Positions 48,118-56,878 of a stretch of DNA of 64,000 nt are shown one piece after another. The stretch is from contig CAUJIY010000025.1 of assembly GCA_963205295.1 (NCBI GenBank), positions 1-64,000 on the forward strand, read 5' to 3'. The notes below the pieces were generated by a model, which was given only the letters and a program-made list of their open reading frames with translations, ran no database searches and was not told where the DNA came from. The stretch comes from Pseudomonadota bacterium (GTDB taxonomy: Bacteria > Pseudomonadota > Gammaproteobacteria > Steroidobacterales > GCA-2729495). The translations under genes were made by a program, and so were the position numbers. Within the stretch, counting starts at the first letter, position 1; every line of letters begins with the position of its first letter.

Positions 48118-48188
48118 CCGGCTGCTCCCGGACCTTGCGGCGGGCCTGCCAGCCGCAGACGGCAAGCTGCCCGATGCAGGAATCGTCC

Positions 48189-48428
48189 TCAGTCACCTGC
48201 CTCTTCGTCCTCGGACCCGAGGCGCACGTTTCTCGCCGGCACGACCGTCGAGATTGCGTGCTTGTAGACCATCTGGCTGACGCTGTTCTTGAGCAGCACC
48301 ACGAACTGGTCGAAAGACTCGATCGTCCCCTGCAGCTTGATGCCGTTCACCAGGTAGATCGATACCGGGATCTTTTCTTTACGCAAAGCGTTGAGGAACG
48401 GATCCTGGAGAATCTGCCCCTTGGACAT
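48189..48428 (-). CDS. hfq: RNA chaperone Hfq
   Basis: 79 aa Sm-like protein. [20 protein letters not shown] is the distal-face start, [18 protein letters not shown] the core, and [15 protein letters not shown] the Sm2 motif. A short acidic tail (GSEDEEAGD) replaces the long E. coli C-terminus. The ATG follows GGGAGAA. It lies between miaA and hflX, the standard order. Confidence 0.98.
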   Translation of the reverse strand: MSKGQILQDPFLNALRKEKIPVSIYLVNGIKLQGTIESFDQFVVLLKNSVSQMVYKHAISTVVPARNVRLGSEDEEAGD

Positions 48429-48505
48429 GCGGTTCTCCCGCGGCTGTTGTTCTGGTTTTTCCGCCTTGTCGGCGGCCACATTCTTCGAAGGAAGGGAAAG
48501 TCTGG

Positions 48506-49504
48506 TCATACCCCGTGTTCCCGGCGTTCCTGACGCCCGCCCATGATATTGCATCCTCGCCCCTCGCGCGACACCCCTGCGGCTGCGAGCCTCCCGGCGA
48601 CGACGGAAAAAGGATCTCCGTCGAGCGGTTCGACCGCCTGGTACGCGGTTTCGGCGCGCAGCCAGGTCAGCTGGCGCTTGGCCAGGCGGCGGGTCGCAAC
48701 CCGGGCCTCGCGCGACGCTTCGGTCAGGCTCGTCACGCCGTCCAGGTGCCGCCAGACCTGCCGATAGCCAACCGCGCGCATGGCGGGTGAGGCCGCTGAC
48801 ATTAGCGACATCTCCCGCAGGCGCGCCACTTCATCGATGAAACCGGCAGCCAGCATTGCCGCGAACCGCTCATCCAGGCGGCGATACAGCGCGTCGCGAT
48901 CCGCAGGTACGAGTGCGATGCGCAGGCACGGCAGCCGGTCCGTTGCCGCGGGGGAGTCCTGCAGGGCCGAGATCGGCCGCCCGGTGATACGGAACACCTC
49001 CAGCGCCCGCTGGATGCGCTGGCGGTCACCTGGGCGGATCCGTGCAGCCGCCACCGGATCGACCTGCCCAAGCTCGCGATGCAGTGCGGCCCAGCCCCGC
49101 CCGGCCGCTTCCCGGTCGATGGCTGCGCGCACGGCGGGCTGTGCCGGCGGCAACGGCGACAACCCGTCGAGCAGCGCACGGAAATACAGCATCGTGCCAC
49201 CCACCAGCAGCGGCACCCGACCGCGGCGGTTGATCGCGGCGATGACCTCGCGGGCGTCGGCGCAGAACTGACCCGCCGAGTAGTTCGTCCACGGCTCGCG
49301 GATGTCGATGAGATGGTGCGGGACGGCGGCGCGGACAGCGGCTGTCGGCTTGGCGGTGCCGATGTCCATGTGCCGGTACACCATGGCCGAGTCGACACTT
49401 ACGATCTCGACCGCGAACTCGGCCGCGAGGCGCAGGGCGAGTGCCGTCTTGCCGGTCCCGGTCGGACCTGCAAGACACACCGCGAGAATCCCGCCGGCGC
49501 TCAC
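48506..49504 (-). CDS. miaA: tRNA dimethylallyltransferase MiaA
   Basis: 332 aa. [16 protein letters not shown] is the P-loop. [18 protein letters not shown] has the catalytic Asp-Ser region and [11 protein letters not shown] follows. [18 protein letters not shown] and the basic [12 protein letters not shown] region bind tRNA. It prenylates A37. The start is GTG at 49504, four bases after the mutL stop, preceded by TGAGAG; no ATG is available. SAMVY replaces the common SALVY. Confidence 0.96.
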   Translation of the reverse strand: MSAGGILAVCLAGPTGTGKTALALRLAAEFAVEIVSVDSAMVYRHMDIGTAKPTAAVRAAVPHHLIDIREPWTNYSAGQFCADAREVIAAINRRGRVPLLVGGTMLYFRALLDGLSPLPPAQPAVRAAIDREAAGRGWAALHRELGQVDPVAAARIRPGDRQRIQRALEVFRITGRPISALQDSPAATDRLPCLRIALVPADRDALYRRLDERFAAMLAAGFIDEVARLREMSLMSAASPAMRAVGYRQVWRHLDGVTSLTEASREARVATRRLAKRQLTWLRAETAYQAVEPLDGDPFSVVAGRLAAAGVSREGRGCNIMGGRQERREHGV

Positions 49505-49508
49505 GCTC

Positions 49509-51275
49509 TCAGCGGCCACGCAGGAACAGTCGGTCGAGTTCCTGCATCGACAGCTCGACCCACGTCGGCCTCCCGTGCCCACACTGGTCGGCCCTGTCGG
49601 TGCCTTCCATCGCCCGCAGCAGCGCATTCATCTCGGGCAGGGTCAGGTCGCGCCTGGCGCGTACGGCGGCATGGCAGGCCGCCGTGGCGAGAATCGCCTC
49701 GCAGCGCTGCTCGACCTGCGCGCTCGTGCCGTGCTCGGACCAGTCGGCGAGGAGATCGCGCAACAGCGCCTCGGCATCCACCGCGGCGAGCAGCGCCGGC
49801 AGCGCCCGGATCACCACCGACTGCGGACCGCCCTGCTCGACCACGAGACCGGACTGCTCCAGTGCGGCGCCGTGCACCTCGAGCAGGCGCAACTCGGCGC
49901 TCGTCACCCGGACGAGCTGCGGCACCAGCAGCTGCTGGCGGGCGATGCCGCCGGCGCGCTGCTGCGCTTTGAGCCGCTCGTACAACACGCGCTCGTGGGC
50001 GGCATGGGCGTCGATGATCGCCAGGCCGCGCTCGGTCTGGGCCAGCACGTAGACGCCGTGAACCTGCGCCAGGGCGCCGCCGAGCGGCGGCTGGCGCTCG
50101 GCCGCGGGCTGCGCTTCCGGTCTGCCCGATACAGCGGGCAGCGCGGCACCGGCGAGGGCCCCGTACACGGCGGCCGCCTCGGCCAGGCGCAGCTCCGCCT
50201 GCTGTGCGGGCGGTGCCGCAACCCAACCCGTCACGCTGCTGATCGACGCCGGCGCTCCTGCGGTGGCCTCTGCCCGGGGACGCGTCGCCGCCAGCGCCGA
50301 TTCGACGGCGCGACGCACGAAATCGTGCACCGCCCCGGGGTCTCGGAAGCGCACCTCGAGCTTGGCCGGATGGGCATTGACGTCGACCCGCGCCGGGTCC
50401 ATCTCGAGGTAGAGCACGAAAGCCGCGTGCCTCCCGTGGTACAGCACGTCCTGGTAGGCGAGCCGCACGGCATTGACGATCAGCCGGTCGCGGATCGCGC
50501 GACCGTTGAGGAAGAAGAACTGCGCGTCGGGCTGGCTGCGTGAAAACGTCGGCCGCCCAACCCAGCCCGCGAGCCGCAGGCCGTCCACTTCCCGCTCAAG
50601 ATACAGCGCCCCATCCACGAATTCCTCGCCGACGATGCGGGCGATGCGCCCCTCCTGCCCGGCGCGCGTGTGCGCACCCGGCAGGTCGAGCACACTGCGC
50701 CGGTTATGCGTCACGTGGAATGCCGTGGCGAAACGGCTGAGCGCGATGCGTTCGATCGTCGCCTGCAGGTGCTGGAACTCGGTGCGCTCCGAGCGCAGGA
50801 AGCGGCGCCGGGCCGGGGTATTGAAAAACAGGTCGCGCACTTCCACGCTCGTGCCCACCGGATGGGCGGCCGGGATCACCGGCCCGGGTTCACCGCCCTC
50901 GGCCTCGACGCTGCAGGCCTGCGCCGCATCCGGTGGACGTGAAACGAGGCGCAGCCGCGACACCGCGGCGATGCTCGGCAGCGCCTCGCCCCGGAAACCG
51001 AGCGAGGCAATCCGCACCAGGTCTTCGAGCGACTCGATCTTGCTCGTGGCGTGTCGCGCCAGGGCAAGCGCAAGTTCCTCGCAGGGGATGCCGACACCGT
51101 CGTCGCGCACCCGCATCAGGCGCGCGCCACCGGCCTCGACCTCGAGCTCGATGCGCCGCGCGCCGGCATCGAGGCTGTTCTCGAGCAACTCTTTCGCCAC
51201 GGAGGCTGGCCGCTCGACGACCTCGCCGGCGGCGATCTGGTTGATCAGCAGGGTCGGCAGCTCGCGGATCGGCAT
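49509..51275 (-). CDS. mutL: Mismatch repair protein MutL with endonuclease motifs
   Basis: 588 aa. GHKL ATPase motifs: ELLENSLDAGA, VRDDGVGI, ASLGFRGEAL and FFNTPARRRF. The C-terminal dimerisation domain carries DAHAAHERVLYE (the D-x-HA-xx-E-xxxx-E endonuclease motif, Ala in place of the usual Gln), ACHAAVRA and CGHGRP. This indicates a MutH-independent nicking MutL, as in Pseudomonas and unlike E. coli. The ATG at 51275 gives the conserved MPIRELPTLLINQIAAGEVV start. An ATG at 51335 overlapping the amiC stop (TGATG) would add 20 residues and remains possible. Confidence 0.95.
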   Translation of the reverse strand: MPIRELPTLLINQIAAGEVVERPASVAKELLENSLDAGARRIELEVEAGGARLMRVRDDGVGIPCEELALALARHATSKIESLEDLVRIASLGFRGEALPSIAAVSRLRLVSRPPDAAQACSVEAEGGEPGPVIPAAHPVGTSVEVRDLFFNTPARRRFLRSERTEFQHLQATIERIALSRFATAFHVTHNRRSVLDLPGAHTRAGQEGRIARIVGEEFVDGALYLEREVDGLRLAGWVGRPTFSRSQPDAQFFFLNGRAIRDRLIVNAVRLAYQDVLYHGRHAAFVLYLEMDPARVDVNAHPAKLEVRFRDPGAVHDFVRRAVESALAATRPRAEATAGAPASISSVTGWVAAPPAQQAELRLAEAAAVYGALAGAALPAVSGRPEAQPAAERQPPLGGALAQVHGVYVLAQTERGLAIIDAHAAHERVLYERLKAQQRAGGIARQQLLVPQLVRVTSAELRLLEVHGAALEQSGLVVEQGGPQSVVIRALPALLAAVDAEALLRDLLADWSEHGTSAQVEQRCEAILATAACHAAVRARRDLTLPEMNALLRAMEGTDRADQCGHGRPTWVELSMQELDRLFLRGR

Positions 51276-51334
51276 GCCGCGATTGTTCCAGATGCCCGGG
51301 CGGGTGTCATCGCGCCGCGCCGGCGCCGCCTGCA

Positions 51335-52825
51335 TCAGGTACGGCTGCTGCGCGGGATCTGCAACACCTGTCCGACGACGATGCGGTCACCGGCGAGGCG
51401 GTTCGCCTCGCGGATGCGTACCACGCTCACGTTGTACCGCGCGGCGATCGCCGACAGCGACTCGCCAGGCCGTATCACGTGCTCGACTGCCGTCGCGACC
51501 TGCCCCCGGCTGAGTTCGGCAACGAGCGTGCCGCGCGGCGGGTTGCGGTAGAAGTAGTCGCGTACGCCGGCAAAGATCGCCGTCGCCAGGCGTTGGCGGT
51601 AGGCGCCGGTGTCGAGGCGGCGCTCTTCGTCGGGGTTGGAGATATACGCCGTCTCGACCAGCACCGACGGCACATCCGGCGACTTCAGAACCATGAATGG
51701 CGCCTGCATGACGTGCGGCTTGCGCACGGTGCCGACCCGCGCCATCTGCCGCAGGATGTCGTCGGCCACCTCGATACTCGAGCCCAGCGCAGCGTTCTGC
51801 GACAGGTCGAGCAACACCGAAGCCAGCATCGGATCGCGATCGCCGAGCGACACCCCGCCGATCAGGTCGGCGGCGTTCTCGCGCGCTGCCAGGCGGCGTG
51901 CCGCTTCGTCGGTGGCGCCCTTCTCGTTCAGCACGTACACGGATGCACCGCGGACGCTGCGGTTGCGCACGGCGTCGGCGTGGACCGAGACGAACAGGTC
52001 GGCCTGTGCGGCGCGTGCGCGCTCCATGCGCAGGCGCAGGGGAATGAACTCGTCGCGACCGCGGGTGAGGACCCCGCGCATGCCCGGTTCTGCATCGATC
52101 GCCGCCACCAGCTCGCGCGCGATGCGCAGCGTGATCTCCTTCTCGAGCACCCCACGCGGTCCGTGTGCCCCCGGATCCTTGCCACCATGGCCCGCGTCGA
52201 CGGCGATGACAACGTCACGGCCACGGACCGGAGTCACGGCCGGCCCGTCGTGAACCACCGGTGCCCGTGTGTCGCCGGTCGGGGCCGGTGGCGACGCGGC
52301 CGGTTCCTGTGGAGCCGGGGTAGCGGGCATCGGTGCTGGTGCCGGTACCGGTACCGGTACCGCTGCCGCTACCGGTGCGGGTGCGGATGCGGGTGCAGGA
52401 ACGCTGGCCTGCACCGGTTCAACCGGTACCTCGACGACGATACGCGGCGCACTGCCAGCGGTCGCGGGATGCAGCCTGGCGCGCGGCTGCGCTGTCGTCG
52501 ACGTGTCGAGCACCAGCCTCACCGAACCATCGGGGCGGTTAGCGGCCCGCAGCTGGCGCACGGGTCCGGTGCCTGCCGGCAGTGGCAGGGCCGACGCCGC
52601 GAGCCGTGCCGGCAGCACGTCGAGGACGATGCGATCCGGGTTCGCCAGAGTAAAAAGACGGAACTGCGCCGGGGCATCGAGTGCCACGGTAAGCTGGACG
52701 GCAGCGGGTTGTCGGGTGATTTCGAGCCGTTCCACCCGTGGCGGGGCGGCGACTGCAACCGTGAGCATGGATGCCCACAGCCCACTCGCCCACCAAGTCC
52801 GACAGCAACCCATCTCCACCCCCAT
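51335..52825 (-). CDS. amiC: N-acetylmuramoyl-L-alanine amidase with AMIN and LysM domains
   Basis: 496 aa. A signal peptide is followed by an AMIN domain (about 27-130, cell-wall and septum targeting), a Pro/Ala/Val-rich linker (about 135-185), and an Amidase_3 domain (about 205-430) with zinc His in DAGHGGKDPGA, Glu in VLEKEITLRIA, His in VSVHAD and catalytic Glu in VLVETAYISNP. One C-terminal LysM (HVIRPGESLSAIAARYNV) ends it. It cleaves septal peptidoglycan. The tsaE-amiC-mutL order is typical. A second ATG at 52813 is possible. The gene symbol covers the AmiA/B/C group; AMIN makes AmiB/C the better match. Confidence 0.94.
   Translation of the reverse strand: MGVEMGCCRTWWASGLWASMLTVAVAAPPRVERLEITRQPAAVQLTVALDAPAQFRLFTLANPDRIVLDVLPARLAASALPLPAGTGPVRQLRAANRPDGSVRLVLDTSTTAQPRARLHPATAGSAPRIVVEVPVEPVQASVPAPASAPAPVAAAVPVPVPAPAPMPATPAPQEPAASPPAPTGDTRAPVVHDGPAVTPVRGRDVVIAVDAGHGGKDPGAHGPRGVLEKEITLRIARELVAAIDAEPGMRGVLTRGRDEFIPLRLRMERARAAQADLFVSVHADAVRNRSVRGASVYVLNEKGATDEAARRLAARENAADLIGGVSLGDRDPMLASVLLDLSQNAALGSSIEVADDILRQMARVGTVRKPHVMQAPFMVLKSPDVPSVLVETAYISNPDEERRLDTGAYRQRLATAIFAGVRDYFYRNPPRGTLVAELSRGQVATAVEHVIRPGESLSAIAARYNVSVVRIREANRLAGDRIVVGQVLQIPRSSRT
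52326..52416. repeat. Simple repeat encoding the AmiC linker
   Basis: Degenerate 6-base units of the GGTACC/GGTGCC kind in the plus strand encode the alternating Pro-Ala/Pro-Val linker. Four close copies (GGTACCGGTACCGGTACC) stand together around 52344-52361. The tract could change in length by slippage. Confidence 0.7.
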
Positions 52826-52837
52826 CGACGCCCGAAA

Positions 52838-52866
52838 ATTATAGCGGCACCCGGGGCTTTTGCCTA
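52838..52866 (-). promoter_or_regulatory. Predicted amiC promoter
   Basis: On the minus strand TAGGCA (52866-52861) and a perfect TATAAT (52843-52838) have a 17-base spacer. The expected start lies only a few bases before the first amiC ATG, which favours the second ATG at 52813. Confidence 0.5.
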
Positions 52867-52873
52867 CCTTTTA

Positions 52874-52899
52874 TGAGCCTGATTATGAAGATAGGCTCA
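52874..52899. repeat. AT-rich inverted repeat upstream of amiC
   Basis: TGAGCCT (52874-52880) and AGGCTCA (52893-52899) form perfect 7-base arms with a 12-base centre. It lies between the tsaE stop and the predicted amiC -35 in an AT-rich island of an otherwise GC-rich region. No T-run follows on either strand. It could be an operator or a weak terminator for tsaE. Confidence 0.55.
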
Positions 52900-52929
52900 A
52901 ATCATGCGTGCTCATCTCATCGAAGCCGC

Positions 52930-53436
52930 CTAAGGCGCTGCCGGCTCTTGGAGTCCTGGTATCGCCGCCAACAGGTCCACGATGCTGCTGCCAGTCACGG
53001 ACAGCGCCTGGCAGCACAGGTGGCGACCGCTGCCCGACACCTGCAATCCGATCCGCAGGTCGGCAGCCGGGAGGTGCCCGGCACCGTGGTCCGGCCACTC
53101 GACCAGCGTGACCACGGCCGGCCCGAGCGTGTCGCGCAGCCCGAGATCGGCGAGTTCGCGCGGGTCACGGATACGGTAAAGGTCGATGTGGGCGATGCGC
53201 CAGCCCGCCAGGGCATAGGGCTCGGTCAGCGTGTAGGTCGGGCTCGGTACGCGGCCAGCGTGCCCGAGGCGGCGCAGGAATCCGCGCACCAGCGTCGTCT
53301 TGCCGGCGCCAAGATCGCCTTCGAGATGGACGTTCAGCCCGGCAGCACCGGACCTGAGCAGCGCGGTGGCCAGGCGCTCGCCAAACGCCTCGGTCGCCCC
53401 GGCATCCGCCAGATCGAGCGTCAGGGATTCAGCCAT
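52930..53436 (-). CDS. tsaE: tRNA t6A synthesis ATPase TsaE
   Basis: 168 aa. EGDLGAGKTTLVRGFLR is the P-loop, SPTYTLTEPY follows, and LVEWPDHG is typical. It supports threonylcarbamoyl-A37 formation with TsaB/TsaD. The ATG at 53436 overlaps the nnrD end by 16 bases. A longer frame upstream lies inside nnrD and was not used. Confidence 0.96.
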   Translation of the reverse strand: MAESLTLDLADAGATEAFGERLATALLRSGAAGLNVHLEGDLGAGKTTLVRGFLRRLGHAGRVPSPTYTLTEPYALAGWRIAHIDLYRIRDPRELADLGLRDTLGPAVVTLVEWPDHGAGHLPAADLRIGLQVSGSGRHLCCQALSVTGSSIVDLLAAIPGLQEPAAP

Positions 53437-54905
53437 CGCCGCAGCGGTGCTAGCAGGTCGCCGGCGAGCAGGCCGCGCTCGCCCTGGCTCGCAGCTTCGT
53501 CGGCAGCACGGGCATGGAGCCAGGCGGCCGCTGCCGTTACCGTGAGTTGCCCGGTCGCACGGCATTGCGCGAGCAGGCCGGCCACGATGCCGGTCAGCAC
53601 GTCGCCCATGCCGCCACTGGCCATGCCGGGATTGCCTGCATCGATCACGTAGGGAGTCTCCCCTGTCCTGGCGATCAACGTGCCGCGCCCCTTGAGCAGG
53701 GCCACGCCGCCGTGACGTGCCGCCAGCGTCGTGACCGCATGCAGCCGGTCCGCCTGTACGTCGGACGTGGAACACCCGAGCAGCCGTGCCGCCTCGGCCG
53801 GGTGCGGCGTCAACACCCAGTCGTCACGATGCAGGGCGCGTCCTGCCAGGAGGTTGAGCGCATCGGCATCGACCACCAGCGGCAACTCCACCGCAAGGAC
53901 CCGCTCGAGCAAGGCACTGGCCCAGGCATCCCGCCCGAGGCCGGGACCTATGGCGACGACCGTCGCCCGCGCCAGCAATGGTTCGAGGGCCACGACGCTG
54001 TCGATACCACGGCACATGAGTTCGGGTCGCGCCGCGGTTACCGCGGCAACGTTGCCAGGCCGGGTCGCCACGCTGACCAGCCCGGCGCCGGCGCGGGCTG
54101 CCGCCTCCCCGGCCAATCGCGCCGCGCCGCCCATGCCGTCGTTGCCGCCGACGATGAGGACGTGGCCGAACAGGCCCTTGTGTGCGGTACGCGGCCGCGG
54201 CGGCAGCAGCGCTGCAAGATCGTCCGCGCCGAACAGGCGCAGCACCGGCGTGACGTCCCGCAGGCGCCCGGCCGGCACGCCGAGATCGGCAAACACCACC
54301 TGCCCGGCATGATCCGGACCCGCGCCGAGGTACAGGCCCTGTTTGCGTCCGATGAAGGTCACCGTGATGGTGGCCCGTACGGCGGCACCGAGCGCAACGC
54401 CCGACAGGCCGCAGAGACCGCTCGGCACGTCGACGGCCATCACGGGTACGGCAGCCGCGTTCACCGCCTCGATGGCGGACCGCCACGCACCCTCGACCGG
54501 GCGCACCAGACCGGTACCGAGCAGCGCATCGATGATCAGGTCGGCCGACTCGCAGAGGCCGGCGCCGAACGGGACGACGTTGCCGCCCGCGCGCTGGAAT
54601 TCCTGCCAGGCAGCCGCCGCGTCGCCGCGCAGCTGGTGCGGGTCCGACAGCGCCGCCACGGTCACGACGACCCCGGCTGCCGCGGCCAGGCGTGCCACCA
54701 CGTAGCCGTCTCCGGCATTGTTGCCCGCGCCGCACAGGACCAGCCAGCGCCGAGCCTCGGGAAAGCGCGTGCACGCCAGGTCGAAGACACATCGCCCGGC
54801 GCGCGCCATGAGTTCCGCACCGGCGATACCGACCTCTTCGATCGCGATACGATCGAACTCGCGCACCTGCGCGGGAGTGAACACCAGACTGGAAAGTGCC
54901 GACAT
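53421..54905 (-). CDS. nnrD: Bifunctional NAD(P)HX epimerase/dehydratase
   Basis: 494 aa fused repair enzyme. The N-terminal YjeF_N epimerase (about 1-215) has CGAGNNAGDGYVVARL and AVDVPSGL. The C-terminal dehydratase (about 225-490) has KGLFGHVLIVGGNDGMGGAA, IGPGLGRD, DADALNLL, LTPHPAEAARLL and GNPGMASGGMGDVLTGI. It repairs hydrated NAD(P)H. The ATG at 54905 fits the family start. A TATAAT only 8 bases upstream of the ATG suggests a very short or no leader. Often called nnr. Confidence 0.96.
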   Translation of the reverse strand: MSALSSLVFTPAQVREFDRIAIEEVGIAGAELMARAGRCVFDLACTRFPEARRWLVLCGAGNNAGDGYVVARLAAAAGVVVTVAALSDPHQLRGDAAAAWQEFQRAGGNVVPFGAGLCESADLIIDALLGTGLVRPVEGAWRSAIEAVNAAAVPVMAVDVPSGLCGLSGVALGAAVRATITVTFIGRKQGLYLGAGPDHAGQVVFADLGVPAGRLRDVTPVLRLFGADDLAALLPPRPRTAHKGLFGHVLIVGGNDGMGGAARLAGEAAARAGAGLVSVATRPGNVAAVTAARPELMCRGIDSVVALEPLLARATVVAIGPGLGRDAWASALLERVLAVELPLVVDADALNLLAGRALHRDDWVLTPHPAEAARLLGCSTSDVQADRLHAVTTLAARHGGVALLKGRGTLIARTGETPYVIDAGNPGMASGGMGDVLTGIVAGLLAQCRATGQLTVTAAAAWLHARAADEAASQGERGLLAGDLLAPLRRWLNP

Positions 54906-54955
54906 CGGCTTGATTATACTGACGCTGATCTGCCGCCGGCTGTCGTTGCCCTGTC

Positions 54956-56017
54956 GTGACCCCGCCCACACCCGACGCTCAATTTGTCGCTCGTCTCCGC
55001 GAGTGGGCTGCCGAGCTTGGCTTCCAGCAACTCGGGGTGGCCCGGGCCGAACCCGGTCGCGCCGGCGAACGCTTCCGCGAGTGGCTGGAGCGCGGCCTGC
55101 ATGGCGACATGGACTGGCTCGCCGGGCAGGCACCGCTGCGGCTGGCACCCCCGAGCCTGGTTCCCGGCACGGTGCGCGTGATCTCGTTGCGGATGGATTA
55201 CTGGCGCCCCGACGCCTATCCGGCCGCGCGCCTCGCCGACGAACCCGAGCGGGCGTGGATTTCCCGCTATGCGCTCGGACGCGACTACCACCGCGTCATG
55301 CGCCCGCGCCTGCAGCGGCTCGCCGACCGGATCGCGGCGGCCATCGGTCCTTTCGGTTACCGCGTCTTCGTCGACAGCGCGCCGGTGCTGGAGAAACCGT
55401 TCGCGCAGCAGGCGGGACTCGGCTGGATCGGCAAGCAAACCAATCTGATCAGCCGCAACGCCGGGTCCTGGTTCTTCCTCGGCGAGATATTCACCGACCT
55501 GCCGCTGCCGGCCGACGCACCAGCCACGGACCACTGCGGGAGCTGCCGCTCGTGCATCGATGCCTGCCCAACCGGCGCCATCATCGCCCCGTATGTGCTC
55601 GACGCCCGCCGCTGCATTTCCTACCTGACGATCGAGAACCGCGGACCCATTCCCGAACCGCTGCGGGTCGCCATCGGCAATCGCATCTTCGGCTGCGACG
55701 ACTGCCAGCTCGCCTGTCCGTGGAACCGCTTCGCCCGGGCGGCCAGCGAGGCGGATTTCGCCCCGCGCCAGGGACTCGACCGCGCGCTGCTCGTGGACCT
55801 GTTTGGCTGGAGCGAACCTGAGTGGCAGGAGAAGCTGGCCGGCAGCCCGATCCGCCGCGCCGGTTACGAGGGCTGGCTGCGCAACATCGCCGTCGCTCTC
55901 GGCAATGGCCCGCCGAGTCCTGCGGCGATCGGCGCCCTCAGCACCCGCCGCGGGCACCCTTCGGCGCTGGTGCGCGAACACGTCGACTGGGCTCTGCGCC
56001 GCCTCGGTGCGGGTTAA
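54956..56017 (+). CDS. queG: Epoxyqueuosine reductase QueG
   Basis: 353 aa. The N-terminal cobalamin-binding domain precedes two [4Fe-4S] motifs, CGSCRSCIDACPTGAI (about 190-205) and CDDCQLACPWN (about 244). VDSAPVLEKPFAQQAGLGWIGKQTNLIS is typical. It performs the last step of queuosine synthesis. The start is GTG at 54956; no ATG is nearby. It is divergent from nnrD by 50 bases and overlaps panC by 4 bases at its end. Confidence 0.96.
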   Translation: MTPPTPDAQFVARLREWAAELGFQQLGVARAEPGRAGERFREWLERGLHGDMDWLAGQAPLRLAPPSLVPGTVRVISLRMDYWRPDAYPAARLADEPERAWISRYALGRDYHRVMRPRLQRLADRIAAAIGPFGYRVFVDSAPVLEKPFAQQAGLGWIGKQTNLISRNAGSWFFLGEIFTDLPLPADAPATDHCGSCRSCIDACPTGAIIAPYVLDARRCISYLTIENRGPIPEPLRVAIGNRIFGCDDCQLACPWNRFARAASEADFAPRQGLDRALLVDLFGWSEPEWQEKLAGSPIRRAGYEGWLRNIAVALGNGPPSPAAIGALSTRRGHPSALVREHVDWALRRLGAG

Positions 56018-56859
56018 GGCAGGTTGACCGCGATGTTGTCGATCAGGCGGGCACGGCCGAGGCGTGCGGCGGCGAGCACCCGCAGGCGTCGTTCCGCCGG
56101 TGCCGGCATGGCCAGGTCGGCAGCGGCCCGGATCGCCACGTAGTCCGGGCGCAGGCCCGCACGACGCAGCGTCTTCAGCGCGGCGCGTTCGATGCCGCGC
56201 AGGTCGCTGCCACCGGCGAGCAGACGTTGCCGGCAGATGAGCAGCGCCGCGTGCAATTGCGGTGCCACGCCACGCTCGGACGGCGTCAGGTACTGGTTGC
56301 GCGAACTCATCGCCAGTCCATCGGCCTCCCGCACGGTCGCCCCCCCGAGCACCCGCACCGGCAGATGCAGATCGGCACACATGCGCCGGATGATGACGAG
56401 CTGCTGGTAGTCCTTCTCGCCGAACACGGCCACGTCCGGCGTCACGATGTGCAGCAGCCGCAGCACCACCGAAGTGACCCCGTCGAAGTGCCCCGCCCGT
56501 ACGGCGCCACAGAGCTCGCCCGACAGCCCCGGCACGGACACCACGGTACCCGCGCCGGCCGGGTACATCGTCGCCACACCCGGCACCAGCACGGCATGGG
56601 CTCCCGCAGCGCGCAGGCGCCCCAGGTCGGCGGCGAGCGTGCGCGGATAGCTGGCGTAGTCCTCGCGGGGACCAAACTGCGTCGGGTTGACGAAGATGCT
56701 GGCGATCACGCGGTCGGCGCGCCGCCGGGCTAGTGCCACGAGGCTCATGTGGCCCGCGTGCAGGTTGCCCATGGTCGGCACCAGCGCCACGCTGCTGCCG
56801 GCGTGCCGCCACTCCGCCACCAGGCGCCGGGTCGTGCCGATGCCGCGCAGGACCTTCAT
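56014..56859 (-). CDS. panC: Pantothenate synthetase
   Basis: 281 aa. PTMGNLHAGHMSLVALAR contains the nucleotide-binding HxGH signature. FVNPTQFGPREDYASYPRT, FGEKDYQQL and SSRNQYL are conserved. It joins pantoate and beta-alanine. The ATG at 56859 is the family start, 19 bases after panB. It converges with queG. Confidence 0.97.
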   Translation of the reverse strand: MKVLRGIGTTRRLVAEWRHAGSSVALVPTMGNLHAGHMSLVALARRRADRVIASIFVNPTQFGPREDYASYPRTLAADLGRLRAAGAHAVLVPGVATMYPAGAGTVVSVPGLSGELCGAVRAGHFDGVTSVVLRLLHIVTPDVAVFGEKDYQQLVIIRRMCADLHLPVRVLGGATVREADGLAMSSRNQYLTPSERGVAPQLHAALLICRQRLLAGGSDLRGIERAALKTLRRAGLRPDYVAIRAAADLAMPAPAERRLRVLAAARLGRARLIDNIAVNLP

Positions 56860-56878
56860 CGCGAACCCTTGTCTGCGG

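Noticed and set aside
52326-52416. Hexamer repeats considered as a CRISPR-like or regulatory array
   Set aside because: There are no spacers, and the tract lies in frame in the AmiC linker.
52903-52932. Nine-codon plus-strand frame (MRAHLIEAA) upstream of no plus-strand gene
   Set aside because: Too short, no ribosome-binding site, and it overlaps the end of tsaE.
54914-56812. Long minus-strand open frame opposite queG and within panC
   Set aside because: QueG and PanC motifs are unambiguous on their own frames; this frame shows no domain.
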